This document shows positions 5,307 through 6,581 of a stretch of 6,581 nucleotides of DNA, piece by piece. The stretch covers positions 1 to 6,581 of the forward strand of contig JBFHER010000220.1 in the NCBI GenBank assembly GCA_041584055.1, in the 5' to 3' direction. The notes under the pieces were generated by a model. That model ran no database searches, was not told where the DNA came from, and saw only the letters and a program-made list of their open reading frames with translations. Source of the DNA: JBFHER01 sp041584055 (GTDB lineage: Bacteria; Bacteroidota; Bacteroidia; Bacteroidales; UBA5342). Position 1 is the first letter of the stretch; each line of letters opens with the position of its first letter. Both the position numbers and the translations under genes were made by a program.

Positions 5307-6581
5307 TTAAAATGTGAAGTGAATTGATAAGTCCTGGCCTTGCTTCAATTTAATTGAACGATAATTTGGGCCATATTTTGATTCCGAAAGAATCTCAGGC
5401 AAGCTGCATTCTATACGCAAGGGCGCTATCGGTAGTTTTAATTCAAATTCAGTATCCCTTCCAGCCAGCAGTTTTATATCAATTTTCTTTTTACTCATGT
5501 CCCATTTAACTGATGTTTTAACACCAACACGGGTAAGCATTTCCTTAAATTCACCGGTTTTCCACTCGGCAGGAAGTGCAGGTAAAATGCGAAGCATTTC
5601 TGCAGTTGAACCACAGAGCATTTCAATTATAGCAGCACTTATTCCGAAGTTGGCATCCATTTGAAAAGGAGCACTTTGCCCCCAAAAGAATGGCATTGTT
5701 GCCCCCATTGCACGCCAGTCGTTGTGATAGGTAAAAAAGTTCTGTCCAAGGCAACAGCGAGAAAGAATATTTAAAGCTTCCTTTGCTTTTTCGCCATCGC
5801 CCAAACGTGCATACACATTTGCCATGTGTGCCAGCGACCAACCGGTTTGAGCTTTCAGCCCAATAACCAAACGTTTATCGATCGCCACTTTTGTTGCGTC
5901 ATAAAGCTCAGGATTTGTTTCTTCTGTAATTTCATTTCCGGGGAAAAGTGGATAAATGTGTGACTGATGGCGGTGTTCGTAGTTATCGTCAAAATCGGGA
6001 TGTAACCATTCGCGCAAAGCTCCATCCTCATTTATTTGGTATTCAGGCATTGCTGCCAACAACTTTTTCCAGCGTTTTACGCCATGCTTTTCAATGCCCA
6101 GCAACTCGCACGAATTAACCAAATTGCTCATTACTTCTTTCGAAATTGCCACAGCTATTGTTGAATTTATCTGAACCTTAATTGATTTCGTCCTTCCTGT
6201 TTCCGGATCAACTATCACCTTATCTTTAGGTTGATTTTCGGGTGACTGTCCCGGAAAAAGCATATTGTTTCCATGCTGGTCTTTTTCAATATAATCCTCG
6301 TAAAATAATGCTACCTCTTTCATAAATGGCACTGCCCTGTTTTTCAAAAATTCTTCATCGCCAGTAAACAAATAATAGTCGTAATAGAATGAAGCCAGCC
6401 ATCCGGCTGCGTCGGTCCAGTTGATTACATGTGGTGCAGTAATACGTAAAATCCCCGATTCGGGCGACATAAATGGCGGAATATAAATGCCACGGCAGCC
6501 CCAAAGTTGTTTGGCATTGTAACGGAAGTCGTCCATTTTGGCATCGAAATAATCATAAAAGGCCATCATCGATTCCTGCAG
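5307..6581 (-). CDS. GH95-family glycoside hydrolase (alpha-L-fucosidase or alpha-L-galactosidase), C-terminal part
   Basis: The frame is open to the window edge (codons for LQES precede the first Met at 6569), so the N-terminus lies outside and 424 residues are visible. GH95 enzymes are usually about 750-800 residues, so the N-terminal beta domain and the first part of the (alpha/alpha)6 barrel, including the Asn pair of the family's inverting mechanism, are missing from view. Numbering from the Met at 6569, family landmarks are SPENQP (109-114), whose Glu111 I take as the catalytic acid; HRHQSHIYPLFPGNEI (199-214); TGWSLAHMANVYARLGDGEKA (242-262); and APFQMDANFG (300-309), whose Asp305 I take as the general-base partner. 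The C-terminal LPALPAEWKTGEFKEM region (329-344) begins the final beta domain. Known GH95 activities are inverting alpha-1,2-L-fucosidase and alpha-L-galactosidase; the residues that separate them lie largely outside the window. The segment around GIYIPPFMSPESG (27-39) differs from the His/Asn-Thr-Asp loop usual in the family. It is the most upstream visible gene of the operon. Confidence 0.9.
   Translation of the reverse strand: MQESMMAFYDYFDAKMDDFRYNAKQLWGCRGIYIPPFMSPESGILRITAPHVINWTDAAGWLASFYYDYYLFTGDEEFLKNRAVPFMKEVALFYEDYIEKDQHGNNMLFPGQSPENQPKDKVIVDPETGRTKSIKVQINSTIAVAISKEVMSNLVNSCELLGIEKHGVKRWKKLLAAMPEYQINEDGALREWLHPDFDDNYEHRHQSHIYPLFPGNEITEETNPELYDATKVAIDKRLVIGLKAQTGWSLAHMANVYARLGDGEKAKEALNILSRCCLGQNFFTYHNDWRAMGATMPFFWGQSAPFQMDANFGISAAIIEMLCGSTAEMLRILPALPAEWKTGEFKEMLTRVGVKTSVKWDMSKKKIDIKLLAGRDTEFELKLPIAPLRIECSLPEILSESKYGPNYRSIKLKQGQDLSIHFTF

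Noticed and set aside
1..6581. tRNA, rRNA, CRISPR array, insertion sequence or phage signature
   Set aside because: I saw no tRNA-like fold, regular spacer-repeat pattern, transposase or terminal inverted repeats, and nearly all the sequence is accounted for by coding regions.

Overview
The window looks like part of a carbohydrate-degradation locus (polysaccharide utilisation type) from a member of the Bacteroidota, probably a marine or other sulfated-glycan-degrading one. The reasons are the AT-leaning base composition, AT-rich leaders with no Shine-Dalgarno sequence, export signals on every protein whose N-terminus is visible (several ending in ...A|Q), and the combination of formylglycine sulfatases with GH29-like and GH95 enzymes. 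Genus and species cannot be told from the sequence, and no SusC/SusD pair, regulator or sulfatase-maturing enzyme lies inside the window.

All genes are on the minus strand, so transcription runs from position 6581 towards 1. In that order they are: the C-terminal part of a GH95-family enzyme (5307-6581, start outside the window), an S1 sulfatase (3883-5295), two tandem paralogous GH29-like barrel proteins (2820-3860 and 1795-2796), a second, unrelated-looking S1 sulfatase (267-1775), a 112-bp spacer carrying a perfect hairpin (155-266), and the first 51 codons of a secreted protein of unknown function (1-154). The first five genes are separated by only 11, 22, 23 and 19 bp, so they very probably form one operon. 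Two starts were moved to internal ATG codons (1775 and 2796) because these place the signal peptide at the N-terminus; the first also removes an overlap with the neighbouring gene.

A reasonable working model is stepwise periplasmic breakdown of a sulfated, fucose- or L-galactose-containing glycan: the sulfatases remove sulfate esters and the GH95 and GH29-like enzymes remove alpha-L-fucosyl or related residues. Fucoidan-type sulfated fucans fit best, but sulfated galactans or host-type glycans are not excluded. The most unusual parts are the GH29-like pair, which are short, lack the C-terminal beta-sandwich, lack the usual His-His substrate-binding motif and differ from each other mainly in loops, and the GH95 protein, in which a normally conserved segment is divergent.
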